64,000 bases of DNA. Origin: Epiperipatus broadwayi. Taxonomy: Eukaryota > Onychophora > Udeonychophora > Euonychophora > Peripatidae. A model generated the notes under the pieces. The model was given only the letters and a program-made list of their open reading frames with translations, made no database searches and was not told where the DNA came from. Positions 33,115 through 44,225 of this stretch are shown in pieces. The position numbers and the translations under genes are program-made. Every line of letters begins with the position of its first letter. Within the stretch, counting starts at the first letter, position 1. Location: contig JAQFVV010012405.1 of assembly GCA_028023455.1 (NCBI GenBank), positions 1,077,677 to 1,141,676 of the forward strand, read 5' to 3'.

Positions 33115-33200
33115 TGTCCCACTCTCTTTCTGTTTAAAGCTTTTGAAATTTTGATCTGGAAGGGTTTGAACTTGGATGCCCTACAGCTTCTTTTATGGTT
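33115..33200 (-). repeat. tRNA-like fragment (minus)
   Basis: CAAGTTCAAACCCTTCC on the minus strand is B-box-like; see the entry at 31690 for the partner. No A box that I trust. Confidence 0.35.
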
Positions 33201-34315
33201 ATATAAAATTGTGATGATGATTTTTGGTTTACCTTTTCTACATGCACATTACTATAAATTTGACTAGTGACCAAATTGTAATGGCACAATATATACGCCA
33301 TAGCGTTTCTTAAAAACAGACTCGCACCGCTGACCACATTATATAATTAAAATTTAATGACGCTAAACACTAGTTCCTTCATGAAACTACCGTATATCAG
33401 TTCATTAGGTAGCATGTATAATTATGCTATTAAGGAAAAACTAGGAATCTAATTTGTAAAGCTATCTATATAGGAATTTTATAACTTCAGGAAGAAAGTA
33501 CAGCACATTATTGGGCCTTAAGATCTAAAGTTATAGCTCTATGCTGTATTTCAATCACTCCAGCTAATCATTAGTTAAGTATCTCGAAAGCGAATCTATT
33601 TTAAAACAGCTGTAAGCTTTCTAATTATCTCTTAAAACAAACTATTTTACCCCTTTCAAAACGGGTTTCTTTTGCCCCTATTATTCTCTAAGTGTGAACC
33701 TGTGATGGCTCCTCACTAAGCATTTAGTCAATAGTAAAATTCCATTTCAAATAAATATAGCACAAACCACTAAGCAATGGAAAATCATAAAACTTGGCAT
33801 AGATTTACTAAAAATGTAAGTTTAAAGAACAGATATCTAAAATTTGTCTCTGTTTTGGCATAGTTTAAATGAAATTGCAATGCAATTTGTTTATATCTGA
33901 TTGACCCAGTTCATGACAAACTTAAGTTGTGTACACGAATTAACTAAGGCAAATATTATTATTATATTAAAATATGTAAAAGCACATATCATTAAGTTAA
34001 AATACGTAAAATAATCTAGAAACTTAATTATCATTTTGGAATGAAGAATTTAAAATTAGACACAATTTAGAGTAAAGCATTTAAAATTATACGTAACGAA
34101 ATTTATAATAATTAATTTAAAATCAATCATTTTAAGCAAGTCACAACTAAATAAGTCAGAAAACTGTAAATACATTGAACTAGATCAATCGGAGATAACT
34201 TAGCAAACCAACACATAAATTAATAAATACATAGAGTACGTAAATCAATAAATATGATATTAAATCAAATTAGTTATTAAACCAAATCAAATATTAAATT
34301 AAATGTAAATCAGGC
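33201..34315. other. AT-rich DNA, no gene seen
   Basis: Between 33930 and 34310 the words TTAAAT, AAATCAAT and ATTAAAT recur but without a regular unit. No gene recognised. Confidence 0.45.
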
Positions 34316-34434
34316 AAGATTGCGTTGTTAGCCGAGAGGTATCGCAGCCGCCATGCAAGCAAGTAGTTGGTTGCAGACGGTTGTGGGTTCGCGTCCCGGC
34401 CGATGCTATGACACATGGAAAAAAAAAAAAAAAA
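34316..34434 (+). mobile_element. SINE-1 copy, long subfamily
   Basis: GTTGTTAGCCGAGAGGT (A box), CATGCAAGCAAGTAGTTGG, TTGCAGACGG, TTGTGGGTTCGCGTCCCGG (B box), CCGATGCTATGACACATGG, then an A15 tail. This copy, with 44243 and 49921, carries an extra block (AGTAGTTGGTTGCAGACGG) absent from the shorter copies at 21480, 22986, 35746 and 56846, defining a subfamily. The A tail is followed by a tandem 42-bp direct repeat (34432-34510, with AAATCAAAATTACATTTAG in both). Confidence 0.85.
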
Positions 34435-34611
34435 GAAATCAAAATTACATTTAGTAGTGGATTTAAAAAAACATAAAGAAATCAAAATTACATTTAGTAG
34501 TGGATTTAAAATTACATTATTGCTATGGCCATAGAGTTTAAATTTAGCTAGCTTTAGGAATTATCACATTTTATCCGAGTTATTAATCTTTAAGTAGAAA
34601 AAAGGGTTTAC

Positions 34612-34662
34612 CTGGCTCTCTGCTGCTTGTACTTGTTTCATGCTGAGGATGGAAATAGGCAT
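34612..34662 (-). CDS. candidate first coding exon of a host gene
   Basis: On the minus strand an ATG at 34662 opens 17 codons, MPISILSMKQVQAAESQ, that run exactly to CAG|GTAAAC (34612/34611), a strong splice donor. An in-frame TGA lies eight codons upstream, so this ATG is the first of the frame. The exon and its 5' flank are clearly richer in GC and CpG than the surrounding DNA and look like nothing repeated in the window. I do not recognise the protein. No convincing second exon was found to the left; the first intron would contain the SINE at 34316. Confidence 0.4.
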
Positions 34663-34965
34663 CTGCTTCCTACGGCTTTTCCTTCACTGCTTCCCGCATC
34701 GGTAGACTCTTGGGTCAGAAAGGCAAGGAAAAATGCCTCTACTCAATTTGCATCTTAATTAATAATTTTAAACATAAGTGGTTGAATGAAAATAATGTCC
34801 GACTAATTTCAAAATGGCCGCAGATGCTTATATATTCAGCTTACCCACCCTCTTCTCGGTTATAGTAATTTTCTAGATTTGTTTTGCCAATTTTCTCGCT
34901 GTATTCCTAGAATCGTATAATTACTTTGTTTTTATTTCTTATAGCGAAGTTTTACATCCGGTCAT
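34663..34965 (-). promoter_or_regulatory. candidate promoter and 5' UTR for the exon at 34.6 kb
   Basis: On the minus strand: ACCGGATGT (34954-34962, ETS-like), TATATAAG (34828-34835, TATA-like) and CGGCCATTTT (34811-34820, YY1-like). The TATA word sits about 30 bp before a start region near 34800. All are oriented or placed as in a metazoan core promoter serving the exon. Short motifs occur by chance in AT-rich DNA, so their joint order with the exon is the main argument. Confidence 0.35.
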
Positions 34966-35745
34966 TCACGATTTCTTTTTAATTACTCAGGATAATTTAT
35001 CCTACAGGTTAGTGTTACTTTTGGTTTGGTAATTAGGTCACACTAAAGCGAGAAAGATTAAATTTTATAATACCAATTTTTTGAAAACAAATCTATAAAT
35101 GGAATTTTATACCAATTTTTCAAAAACAAATCTAAATGGAAAACATCTGGTTATATATGTAACTTGATTATTTAATTTAGCAATATATGCAGAAATATAC
35201 AATAATTTCAAATATTAATTTTCTTTAGAATAAACATTTTAAATAAATAAATTTATAATGTTTTAAATCTAATAACATTATTCTTTCCTGCATATATGTA
35301 GTCTCTCATTACACATACAATGCAGTTTTCATTAATTTACTCCTAGAAATATATGTGTGTGTATATATGGGTTTTTACATATACAGATACACATTTTATC
35401 TTGTAGGCTTAAAATATACGCACACATACATAACTGATACCTTTATATTTAAATCCAGCCTGATTTGGATATAATATTAACCTGATATACGAGGATTTGG
35501 TGATAGATATAGAAATACTACTATAGTATATAGTAGGTGAAACAGGAGGATTGACAAAGCTGACTGTTTCAGTATGAATAAAATTAAATAATAATAATGT
35601 AGTTATTAATAATAAATTGATCATTTACGTGTATATTTATTATGAGTGTACTCACTCATTCACTATCACTCCAAATTTAAAAATAATAAAATACTTGCAA
35701 TATCATATCTTTATTTATTTAAAATTAAAATAAATAATGAAGTGT
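34966..35745. other. AT-rich DNA, no gene seen
   Basis: A small direct repeat (TATACCAATTTTT... near 35070 and 35108). No supported gene. Confidence 0.45.
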
Positions 35746-35841
35746 CAAGTGGTTGAGAGATCAGCATGACTGCCTCACAAGCAGTTGCCTGGGTTGTGGG
35801 TTCACGTCCCGGCCAATGCTATGACACTTGAAAAAAAAAAG
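35746..35841 (+). mobile_element. SINE-1 copy, short subfamily
   Basis: CAAGTGGTTGAGAGATCAGC, GCCTCACAAGCAGTTGCC, TGTGGGTTCACGTCCCGG (B box), CCAATGCTATGACACTTG, then an A10 tail. Confidence 0.8.
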
Positions 35842-38429
35842 TAAAAAAAATTAAAAGGTTCTGAATAATATGCTTTTTTCATAAACCCCCCCCCCCATGT
35901 AAATGTGAGAGCAGTGTTATTATTATCATGCTAATACCTTTCTAATTGTTTTGATATTTTTAAAATTGCATTGATTTCAGAGCTTATTCAATTACTCCTA
36001 CTTGTAGTTATGGATTCTTTGTTAAACTCTTCAAGCTAAACTTTCTCACAAAGTATAAGAATATTTTACAATTCCTTTTTTTCTACTACTTCTAAATTGA
36101 TAACTTATTTGCAATAAACATTTTATATAATTTACTATACATTTAAGATCTTAAAATATGCTATTTTATATCTATATATATTGGTCTCTGCAGAAAGAAT
36201 AGTTTAAATAAAATTAAAAATATTAAATAGTATATTTAAAAAATGTTTTAAAAATGATTATTTTGTATTGATTTTAAAAATAAAAATTTTTAATTTTATA
36301 TGTAATTTTAATTAAGTAAATCCGTGCAAGTATAATTGATATATAAAACTTTTTGTTTTGTTTTGTTAAATATCTCCTGAAAATGAAATTGTATGTTAAG
36401 TTTCAAAATTGGGCAGAGAGAAAAAATTTAAATTTTTATAGTTTTGATTAGATATTTACTTCTATTACTCTCTTTATAGTTTTATAAAAGATATTAACAT
36501 TAATGTTAACACACACAAGCACAATGTGAGGATTTGTCCATCTGTACTTTTATAATTCACATATAGTACAAATCTTGGATAAGGGTTTAGCTTATTTAAT
36601 TTTCTGACTTAGCTTCAAAAATAGTCTTAAACCAATACTATCCTATTCCCGACAGCAAACACTATGAACTACAATTTTTTTTGTGAACATTCAACACTGG
36701 TTATTTCTAAATTTTATTTTTTCCATCTACACTTGAGATAAATTTTCTTACCATTTTACTTTTTTTAAATAAATAAATAAATATGGCTTATTTATTTTAA
36801 TTGTATCAGCAACTTGAGAATTAAACCATTAAACCACTACTAGATCCAATACTTGACCAATAAAAGGCTTAAGCTATAAATTAATCTGGCAATATTGTAT
36901 GGGAAAGTACTGGGTAGGGATTGTAATGCACAATCTAACATCTATTGACTGCTATAGCATACACTGGGTGGCACTAATGTGGGGGAAATGTGAATCAATT
37001 ATGTGATAATAGTGACATAAATAAAATTACAAGCTTTATTTCTTTAGAACACCTGCTAAACAAAAATACTAAAGATAAAATATTAATCTAAAATTCTAGT
37101 TCTAAGGCTTTTTTAGATTTAATCACTGCAATTAGGCTTATTAATTTATAAATATTTACTAAAATATTTTAAAATTTTATTTATAAATATTTGGACAAAC
37201 TATTATATTTATCTTGGAATTATAAATTTTCATGGATTTTTAGATTGATAAAAATCGAAATTAAGAGATTATATCCATGTAAACAGATATAACTTTAGCT
37301 TTTGATGTTGCCAGAAAAACAATTACTAATTGGTAATCCTCCTAAAGCTGAACAAGTTTTTTTACATTAGCCTCTTCCAGCCCTTTGTTTTGGATTTATT
37401 GAAGTAAAAGAGATTATCTTTTACTTAAAATCCAAGTTCTTATAAGGAGTTAAACCTAGAAAGCTACTTTTTGTAGGTGTTAGAATGTATTGTTTTAAAA
37501 TATCTTTCTAAGTCTCCTTTTTTTTTTTGAAGTGACACAATTGTGTGTCATATGTAATGCACACATTTTGCGTTCATCATTGTGAAGAAAAACTATTCTT
37601 CATTCTATATTAAAAAGATATGTATTGTTTTCTTTACAGTTGTTTCAGACATTATATCCCTCTTTTAAAATTTGATAAAATACATTTTTTTTACAAAAAT
37701 ACTATTAAAATTTGTGGCTAAGTCACAACAAAAACAATTACTGGCTTCATAAATAATTGAATGTATTCAATACTTCTGATTGTACTTTGCACTGTGTAAT
37801 AAATGTATTCTAGCCATTGAATTTCTAAATCACATGCTCATTATTACACAGTTCAAATGAAAGCAACTATATCACCCAACCTAATCATTGGCAAGTACCT
37901 GACTACACACAGTTAATGAGCCAATTCTCCTCAGATGTGGTGCAAAAGATATATATTTTATATATAGCTATCTAATTTTGCACAGTGTAGGATCCATTAT
38001 TATTATTTTTTCTTCATTCAGATGATCACTCCAAAATTTCTTGGCAGTCTACCAGTGAACCATGATTGATGTCTTTCCCACCAATTTTACTTAGTTGTTG
38101 CCTAGTTACATCATAATTATATTTTATCTAAATTATTACACAGAAAAATTTCTATTACATTTCAGTGCTTCTAAATATACATACTTTGAACATCTAAATT
38201 ATTGCTGCAAGAGAGAGTTCTGTGACTAAGATATATTATTCTCATCAATTGGAAATAAACTTAATTTACTATGTATAATATTTACCCATAAACAAATTTG
38301 TTTTTAAAAATATGCATATTTTAAAATATGTTACTAGTTTGTGTTCTTACTTTTGTAATAACTAGTTAGTTAAAACTTTCACACATTGTTCAACCTTATG
38401 AATAAAGATATTCAAAAAGACAAATGACT
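35842..38429. other. AT-rich DNA with a C11 run and a small hairpin
   Basis: A run of 11 C at 35886-35896 stands out in this AT-rich context. A hairpin at 37392-37433 (GGATTTATTGAAGTAAAAGA with its near complement, 5-bp loop) has no T tract or partner that would make it a known RNA. No gene recognised in 2.6 kb. Confidence 0.5.
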
Positions 38430-38650
38430 CTCAAGATGCAAATTTTATGCTGAACCAGCATTCATCAGTTGGCTCAAGTAACAATCTCTTATATATGCAA
38501 TCATAAATTGTTCAGTCTTTATCAATATTAAATTATTACATTTTGTTTTATGAGTGTCAAACTTCACACCTTTGACATTAACCACTTTAAATAAATACAT
38601 TAATGATTTTTACTAATCAGTTATTAAACTAGATCAATCAATAATATTCT
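38430..38650 (-). repeat. HH-B repeat with hammerhead relic
   Basis: Minus-strand hammerhead 38430-38473: GCCAA, CTGATGA, ATGCT-GGTTC-AGCAT (perfect five-pair stem II), AAAA in place of GAAA, TTTGCATC, TTGAG. Stem I keeps only three pairs, so it is inactive. Its upstream body (38555-38640: GTCAAACTTCACACCTTTGAC, AATAAATACATTAATGA, TTATTAAACTAGA) matches 62048-62150, which defines the HH-B family. Confidence 0.65.
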
Positions 38651-38654
38651 GTTC

Positions 38655-39042
38655 TAAGAACAGGTCCAGAAAGCAACCACATCACAAATTTATCCACTTC
38701 TTTTCTCCATTCTCTTCATTGCCCATACATATCTCTTCACATCTCTTATATTATCCAGAAAAATCTATCTTTTCTATTCTTTCTTCTTGTTTCCATTCAC
38801 CATTTTTTCCAAACATCTTCCATTAAACTAGTTTTTCTTCTTAATATGACCAATCTAGTTTCTCTTTCTATATCTAATTCCTTCTCTTCTTTTTTCATTT
38901 ACTCTTTTCAAAACTTTTCCATTTGTCATTTTATTCGTCCAGTTAATCTTTTTTATTCTTCTTCAAGACTACATCTCAAATGCTTTCAATCTGGTCCTAT
39001 TTTTTTTACTCACTGTCCACGTTTCCCCTTCCATATTAAAAA
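38655..39042 (-). pseudogene. non-LTR reverse transcriptase C-terminal relic (minus)
   Basis: The plus-strand frame here is a shadow. On the minus strand the conceptual protein shows EGETWTVSKKN, RLKAFEM, INWTNKMTNGKVLKRVNEKR, IGHIKKKN, and LEKMVNGNK across a few stops and frame changes. These match, in order, the post-RT region of APE-type LINEs (family pattern: W-T-KVTNEEVL-RV-EKR, then NWIGHILR). RT palm motifs are absent, so it is a 5'-truncated insertion. Confidence 0.7.
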
Positions 39043-39300
39043 ATACACATTAATTATTTAAACAATGTTTAACAATCTATATCTTATGTCTTTGAAAAAC
39101 AAGATAGTTGAATCAGAAGCCGAGAATTGGTGTTGTAAACTATAAACCAATTTATATTGTAAAAACTAATTAACTGATTATTTTGCCATTATATCAAAGT
39201 TAATAAGTGCAAGGTATTCGAAAGGCTGAATCCGTAAATATTCTTTGACTAGTTAATTTTGATACCACTTCCGGTTTAGCAGTAAGCATTTTAAATAGTT

Positions 39301-39552
39301 TGAGCCTGTCCATTAAAGTATGAAGATTGGCTATCTTAATATAAAGCTGAGCACTGATTGTATACATGTGTGGAGATAGTAATGTGGACTAACTGATGAT
39401 TTCTGGTTTAGCATGAAATACGTATATTGGTGATCATTTATCTTTTCAACATGCGTGTGATCAGGTGAGTCAGCAATATGAGATGGCTTGGAGAGTTGAG
39501 GGTCGTGTGAAAGTCTGAGTTCGAATCCCTTATATAATTACATATTGTAAGT
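39301..39552 (+). mobile_element. HH-A element, single orientation
   Basis: Upstream segment GAGCCTGTCCATTAAAGTATG, GATTGGCTATCTTAATATAA, GCTGAGCACTGATTGTATAC and TGTGGAGATAGTAATGTGG, then the hammerhead, then ATTTATCTTTTCAACATG, GATCAGGTGAGTCAGCAATA, GAGATGGC, and the B box GAGTTCGAATCCC. This is a non-palindromic full-order copy and useful as a reference for the family. Confidence 0.75.
39388..39431 (+). ncRNA. hammerhead ribozyme motif, HH-A
   Basis: Stem I ACTAA (39388-39392) with TTGGT (39427-39431), one G-T wobble; CTGATGA 39393-39399; stem II TTTCT-GGTTT-AGCAT weakened to mainly CT/AG plus one pair; GAAA 39415-39418; stem III ATAC/GTAT; NUH position A at 39426. The core is complete, but stem II changes probably lower activity. 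Confidence 0.65.
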
Positions 39553-40279
39553 ATTGATTTAATTACTCCTTAATGAAGTTTGAATCAACCACTTGGTTAA
39601 TTTATATTATCATCAGTTTGACGATATGCATAGCTAGTTTATATGTATTAATATACTTACATTCATATATTAGATTTATTAGAAAACATTATTGTTAGAT
39701 TAATTATTTATATTCTAAATTTTTTTAAAAATCAGAATGTCTTAAAATCTGTTCTTTGTCAGAATTTTTAAGCAAATATATATATGGGGATCTGCTTGAA
39801 TCTTTTAAAACAATTTTCTGATATTGTTTTTGTTTATTTTTTTTTTTGATCATCTGATCTCTTAAAGAGTTTCTCTCTCTTTTTTTCTATTTTAATTAGT
39901 TTGTATCTTACACGGATAATCTTGCCAACTTTTTTTTTAAGTTAAGAAATGTTTTCAAAGAATCTGTCTTCACTTTACTTTTTAAATAAAAAAATATTCT
40001 TTATTAACATATTATATAATCATCACTCGTATCTCTTGGCATGTTGTTATCAATTTTTTTTACAAAAAAATCAACACCAGTTGTAATAATTAACAAAAGT
40101 TACTTTTTTTCTTTCATTTCACCAGGTTTAAATTTACCTTTTTAAGACAGAATTTTAATTAGTTTTTATTTACCATATTGTGAGTCATATTTCAGAGCTT
40201 ATGTATTAGTCCGCCGGTGAGATTTTACATACGTATTAGTCCGGCCATATTTATTTGGAAAAATGACGACCTTGATACA
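39553..40279. other. AT-rich DNA, no gene seen
   Basis: T runs near 39838 and 39930; near 40205-40250 TATTAGTCCG occurs twice (GTATTAGTCCGCCGG and CGTATTAGTCCGGCC). No gene recognised. Confidence 0.45.
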
Positions 40280-41131
40280 AACTATGTTATAGTCCTCCCT
40301 TTTTTCAGAAGTGGACTATTCCTGATTCCTCCTTATCTGATCAGATTAAGCATTGTTTGCTGCAGGCCAATAGACTGATGTACAGCTAAACACATAGTCA
40401 ATAATTATCACATGCCAATAAGGAACAATGCTTGCTGAATCCAAATGTTTTCAGTAAGGTCAGGGATCTGGCCATAAATAGTCAACCTTTTGGGAGAAAA
40501 GGGGGAGAATGTCTAACCTACAAAGACAGTATGCATTCTCTGAGGAAAGCTCTGCTAACCTGAACAGCAGTAAGCATTCTCATGATAGCACTACACTATT
40601 TGTCCTACACTGCTAGGCAAGATCACAAAGGGACCAGATGCTGCTAAGACTATGGTTGACTCAAGGCAAGCTGTCTTGTACAGCCAGAAGTCATACCCTT
40701 TACCCGTGAGGCAAGCTATCAGATGTAGCTGGAAGCAGTAGGACCACAATACACAGAGCCCAGAGTTTACATTAATCTATAATATTCAGTATTGTATATA
40801 TTATCTTGTATTACATATATTTGTAGATATAATATAGATTATATTAATGGTAACTCTGGTGTTTGCATTATTTTTCTGTAAGTTGTGTCTGTGATCTAAA
40901 CCAAACACAACAGATTTTTGGCGCAATCGACAGGGTGATTTTTTTCCCCATAGCTGGAAAAAAAAAGTGGGAGCGTAAACACTGCCCAAATCAACAGATT
41001 ATTGGCACAGTCAGACAAAAAATTTTTTTGGCTATATGCATTGGACAGCAGCAAACAATGCTTAATCCAAACAGATAAAGAGGAATCTGGAATAGTCCAC
41101 TTCTAAGAGAAGGGAAGACTATAACAAACTA
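40280..41131 (+). mobile_element. LTR-like element with PBS and inverted end
   Basis: TGTTATAG (40285) and CTATAACA (to 41126) are flanked on both sides by AACTA, a 5-bp target duplication. From 40285 a candidate LTR runs to ACACAACA (40912), giving TG...CA ends. Immediately after comes TTGGCGCAATCGACAGGG (40918-40935), which resembles the primer-binding region of Gypsy-like elements, with a second weaker copy ATTGGCACAGTCAGAC near 41000. The last 85 bp (about 41040-41126) are the inverted complement of the first 85 bp of the LTR. No gag or pol remains. Alternative reading: a TIR element. Confidence 0.6.
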
Positions 41132-42034
41132 CTAACATGCATTCACATTTTTTTGTGAGAAATTATCTTCCACCATCTAAACTTATAAAGGTTTTTTATT
41201 TTGAAAAATAGCCACCTATGACTTTATTTAGTGGACATGAAACTAACATGCATTTAGGTTTTTTGTGAGAAATAATCTTCCAACAAGTAAACTTTTAACA
41301 AACTAAATTTATTACAAATGGGAACCAAACCAAAAAAAAAAAACTATACATATATTTAATTGTACAGTTATGTCCGTTTACAAAATGGTGTTTCTTAGCA
41401 TCACTGCTTTAGACTAAACTTTCTTACTTGAACCACATTCCGTTATGAATGACTACTCTCGATAATCCTGAACGAAACAATGCCCATGTTTGATGGTAAA
41501 ATTAGCAACAAATCCAGCATTTTGACTACTTTCTCCTCATTGGAATATCTAATATTCACTTACAAAATTAATTCATTTCTTTTTTTAAAAGATTGTAAAC
41601 ATGTTTAATTTGGTCTTTATATACACATAGATTCATGCCGATCACTTTCGTTACTACCGAACTAATACATAAGTATCCATATTTCTTATCATTAGAGACT
41701 AGTATCAACTTTTTATGAAAGTTCACCATAATATAAATTGGTTTCCAATCGAAGAATTTATTGTTCCAAACTTTTTTAAAAATATATTCTTCGTTTTTAA
41801 AAATGTCTAATAATTCAAGTTATTATTTTATCTGGTAACTTAAATGTACTTAAAAATAAAAGTATCAAACAGCATTTAAATAACTTATTGCATAGCAAAG
41901 GATATCCAATCCCCTTTTTCAGAAAATCATTGAAGAAGGGATCACACACACAGCTTGCTAATTGCCACGTGACAAAAGCTAGAAAGTTTTATAGTTTATC
42001 TAAAAATATCTACATACTAATTTTCCAATCAATA
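41132..42034. other. AT-rich DNA, no gene seen
   Basis: A direct repeat ACTAACATGCATT...TTTTTTGTGAGAAAT(T/A)ATCTTCCA occurs at 41131-41175 and 41243-41283. Otherwise nothing. Confidence 0.45.
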
Positions 42035-42170
42035 TTGAATATTTATCTGGGCTGGCTATAATTCAGCTACATGAAAAAAAATCACAGATCATTATTGGAA
42101 CTTTGAAAATGCTTCAAGTTTTACTTGGCCCAATTTCAAATCCAGGTCATAGTCAAGATAGGTAGGATAA
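42035..42170 (-). repeat. tRNA-like SINE family 4, copy 2
   Basis: Partner of 22060-22170; see that entry for shared words. On the minus strand the B-box position reads CTGGATTTGAAATTGG, so the box has decayed. Confidence 0.5.
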
Positions 42171-42244
42171 ACAGCCATTTAATGTAGAATTATAATCTAT
42201 TAATAATAAATGTAACAAAATATAGAATTTCATCTGTATTTTTA

Positions 42245-42648
42245 GATTGGACTATTTCCATCAACTAATATGTGTGTAGAATGTCTTTAGAAAAGTTTAA
42301 TTTTATTTAAATACTCCAAGTACATTCAACTATTAGTAATATCACAGCAAACAGGTTAGTATATGCACCAACTGTTAGTAATATCACAGCAGTTGGTGCA
42401 TATACTAACCTGTTTACTGTGATATTACTAACAGTTGGTGCATATACTAACCTGTATGCTGTAATATTACTAACAGTTGGTATATATAATAACCTGTTTG
42501 TTGTGATATTACTAACAGTTGGTGCATGTACTAACCTGTTTTCTGTGATAGTACTAACAGTTGAATGTATTTGGAATATTTAAATAAAATTAAAATTTTC
42601 TAAAGACATTCAACACACATATTAAATGATGAAAATAGTCCAATATAA
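42245..42648. repeat. fold-back family D with head-to-head 42-bp array
   Basis: Terminal arms 42245-42318 (GGACTATTTCCATCAACTAA, then AGAATGTCTTTAGAAAA) and 42577-42648 are complements. Between them, four direct 42-bp units (42391-42432, 42433-42474, 42475-42516, 42517-42558) read AGTTGGTGCATATACTAACC, TGTTTACTGTGATATTACTAAC. The same unit lies inverted to their left (about 42330-42390, one and a half copies), so the array changes direction at 42390/42391. Single-copy versions of the unit exist in the other family D members. Confidence 0.8.
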
Positions 42649-42689
42649 AAATACAGCTAGAACACCATCATCACAAACCTTCAGGAAAA

Positions 42690-42950
42690 CAGAATAGAAT
42701 TTCATGTTTAGTTCAGTGATAGAATAATGGACTTGAAAAATAAATATCAACCTACCACATTTGAACTTTAAATATCACATGAATTTCCAAAACTCTAACC
42801 ATTCTGCTGCTCTGTGCAGATTAACACAGTAATATAATGATAGACTTAAGAGTTATCAGTTCCTGAATTAAAACTCAACAGTTCACATTTGGTGTTCAAG
42901 CATCACATGACCTAACTAACCATTTGATTATTTTTTTCATTCCAAAAATT
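42690..42950 (+). repeat. tRNA-like SINE debris
   Basis: GTTTAGTTCAGTGATAG (A-box-like) with CATTTGAACTTT 60 bp on, then AGTAATATAATGATAGACTT with CAGTTCACATTTGG; two decayed heads in tandem. Weak evidence. Confidence 0.3.
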
Positions 42951-44225
42951 GGAGCAGTACGTTTTAAAAAAAAATGTATATTAATAATATCTTCAGAGTG
43001 GGGCTTCTATCCCAATCTGCATGTTTTAAGGCCCTTTATCTTTATGGGCACAAAGAACTAATATATACAGATGATATATAGAATTCCTATATGTTTTTAA
43101 GGCAACTAAAAACCAGTTTAATGTAATAGCATGTTTATGAGTGTCAACAGTTAGAAACATTGAGAGGAATTATATCCTTCTTAGCATTATTAAAAGTTAG
43201 AAATAAATTTTTTTCAGTAAAGTGTTACTTGACAATTTTAACTATATTTTATCAATTTTTGACAAAAATACATTTTATAATAGCAGATATATTCCTTTAA
43301 CTTTTTTTTATCATGGTAAAAGGGTATGACAATTGTCAGGTAGTGAAGTTTAAGTGATTTAGTTCTTATTTTACTTCCAAAAAAAAAGTAAATAGATACC
43401 TGTTTGCCATCTAATATTTGGATAGACAGAATGGTTTTAGGCTAGCTACTTAGAAAAATTGATTCTGATGAATTTTTACAAAGTTTACTCAACCTAAATT
43501 GTTGTTTTTTCAATACATCAAAATGATAGATGTTAGTTTTTAGTGATTGGCTTCCAACCCTAAAGAAAACCACATATGGACTCATTAATAATCGACTTAT
43601 TCTGCATTTAAACTGTAACCATTGCAGTAACTATGAGTAATTTTTTTTACTAATTTATTGAATTGTGAAAACCATATTCGGCGATGAGATATTTGTAATT
43701 TTTAAAAAGTTTGAACTTGATGTTGAAGCAACTTATAAAACTACCAAAAAGCACTCATTTTTAGATATTCTAATTTCTCAATGATAAAGCTCAAATAATG
43801 ATAAACACGGATTATACCCAGCCTTGTAATAGATTATGTTAGGATGAAGAAAGGAAAATTGCTCTTGTTTATATAGCCATAGAATACTGAGAGTCAAATG
43901 ATATGTTGGCAATATCTATACTTTATAAAACATTTGCTTTTAGGATAAGAATCAAAGAACACTAAATGATAATTTATAATTTCTTAATTCAAAATAAGTT
44001 TCTGCCAGTGGCGACCATCAGTGGTAGTTTTAGATTACTTGCATTTACACATCCAGCAATGACCTTTGGCTCTTTAAGATAATAGCATAAATTTCAAAAC
44101 ATATTAAGATTTTGAATCCAATCTGAAACTTATATAGATATGCCCCTAAACCTGTAAATAAGATCTGGATTTTAATTAAATATAGCTTATAAATATTCAA
44201 ATGCAAATAGTACAAACCTCACTGA
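42951..44225. other. AT-rich DNA, no gene seen
   Basis: No supported feature. Confidence 0.5.

Noticed and set aside
37392-37433. microRNA precursor-like hairpin
   Set aside because: The stem is only about 20 pairs with AT-rich content; nothing supports processing.
38846-39061. 71-codon plus-strand frame
   Set aside because: It is the shadow of a LINE C-terminal relic that reads clearly on the minus strand.
40863-41078. 71-codon frame in the LTR-like element
   Set aside because: It crosses the LTR end and primer-binding-like site and shows no domain.
42330-42558. CRISPR-like array (regular 42-bp units)
   Set aside because: Units abut without spacers, the direction flips within the array, and the context is eukaryotic repeat DNA.
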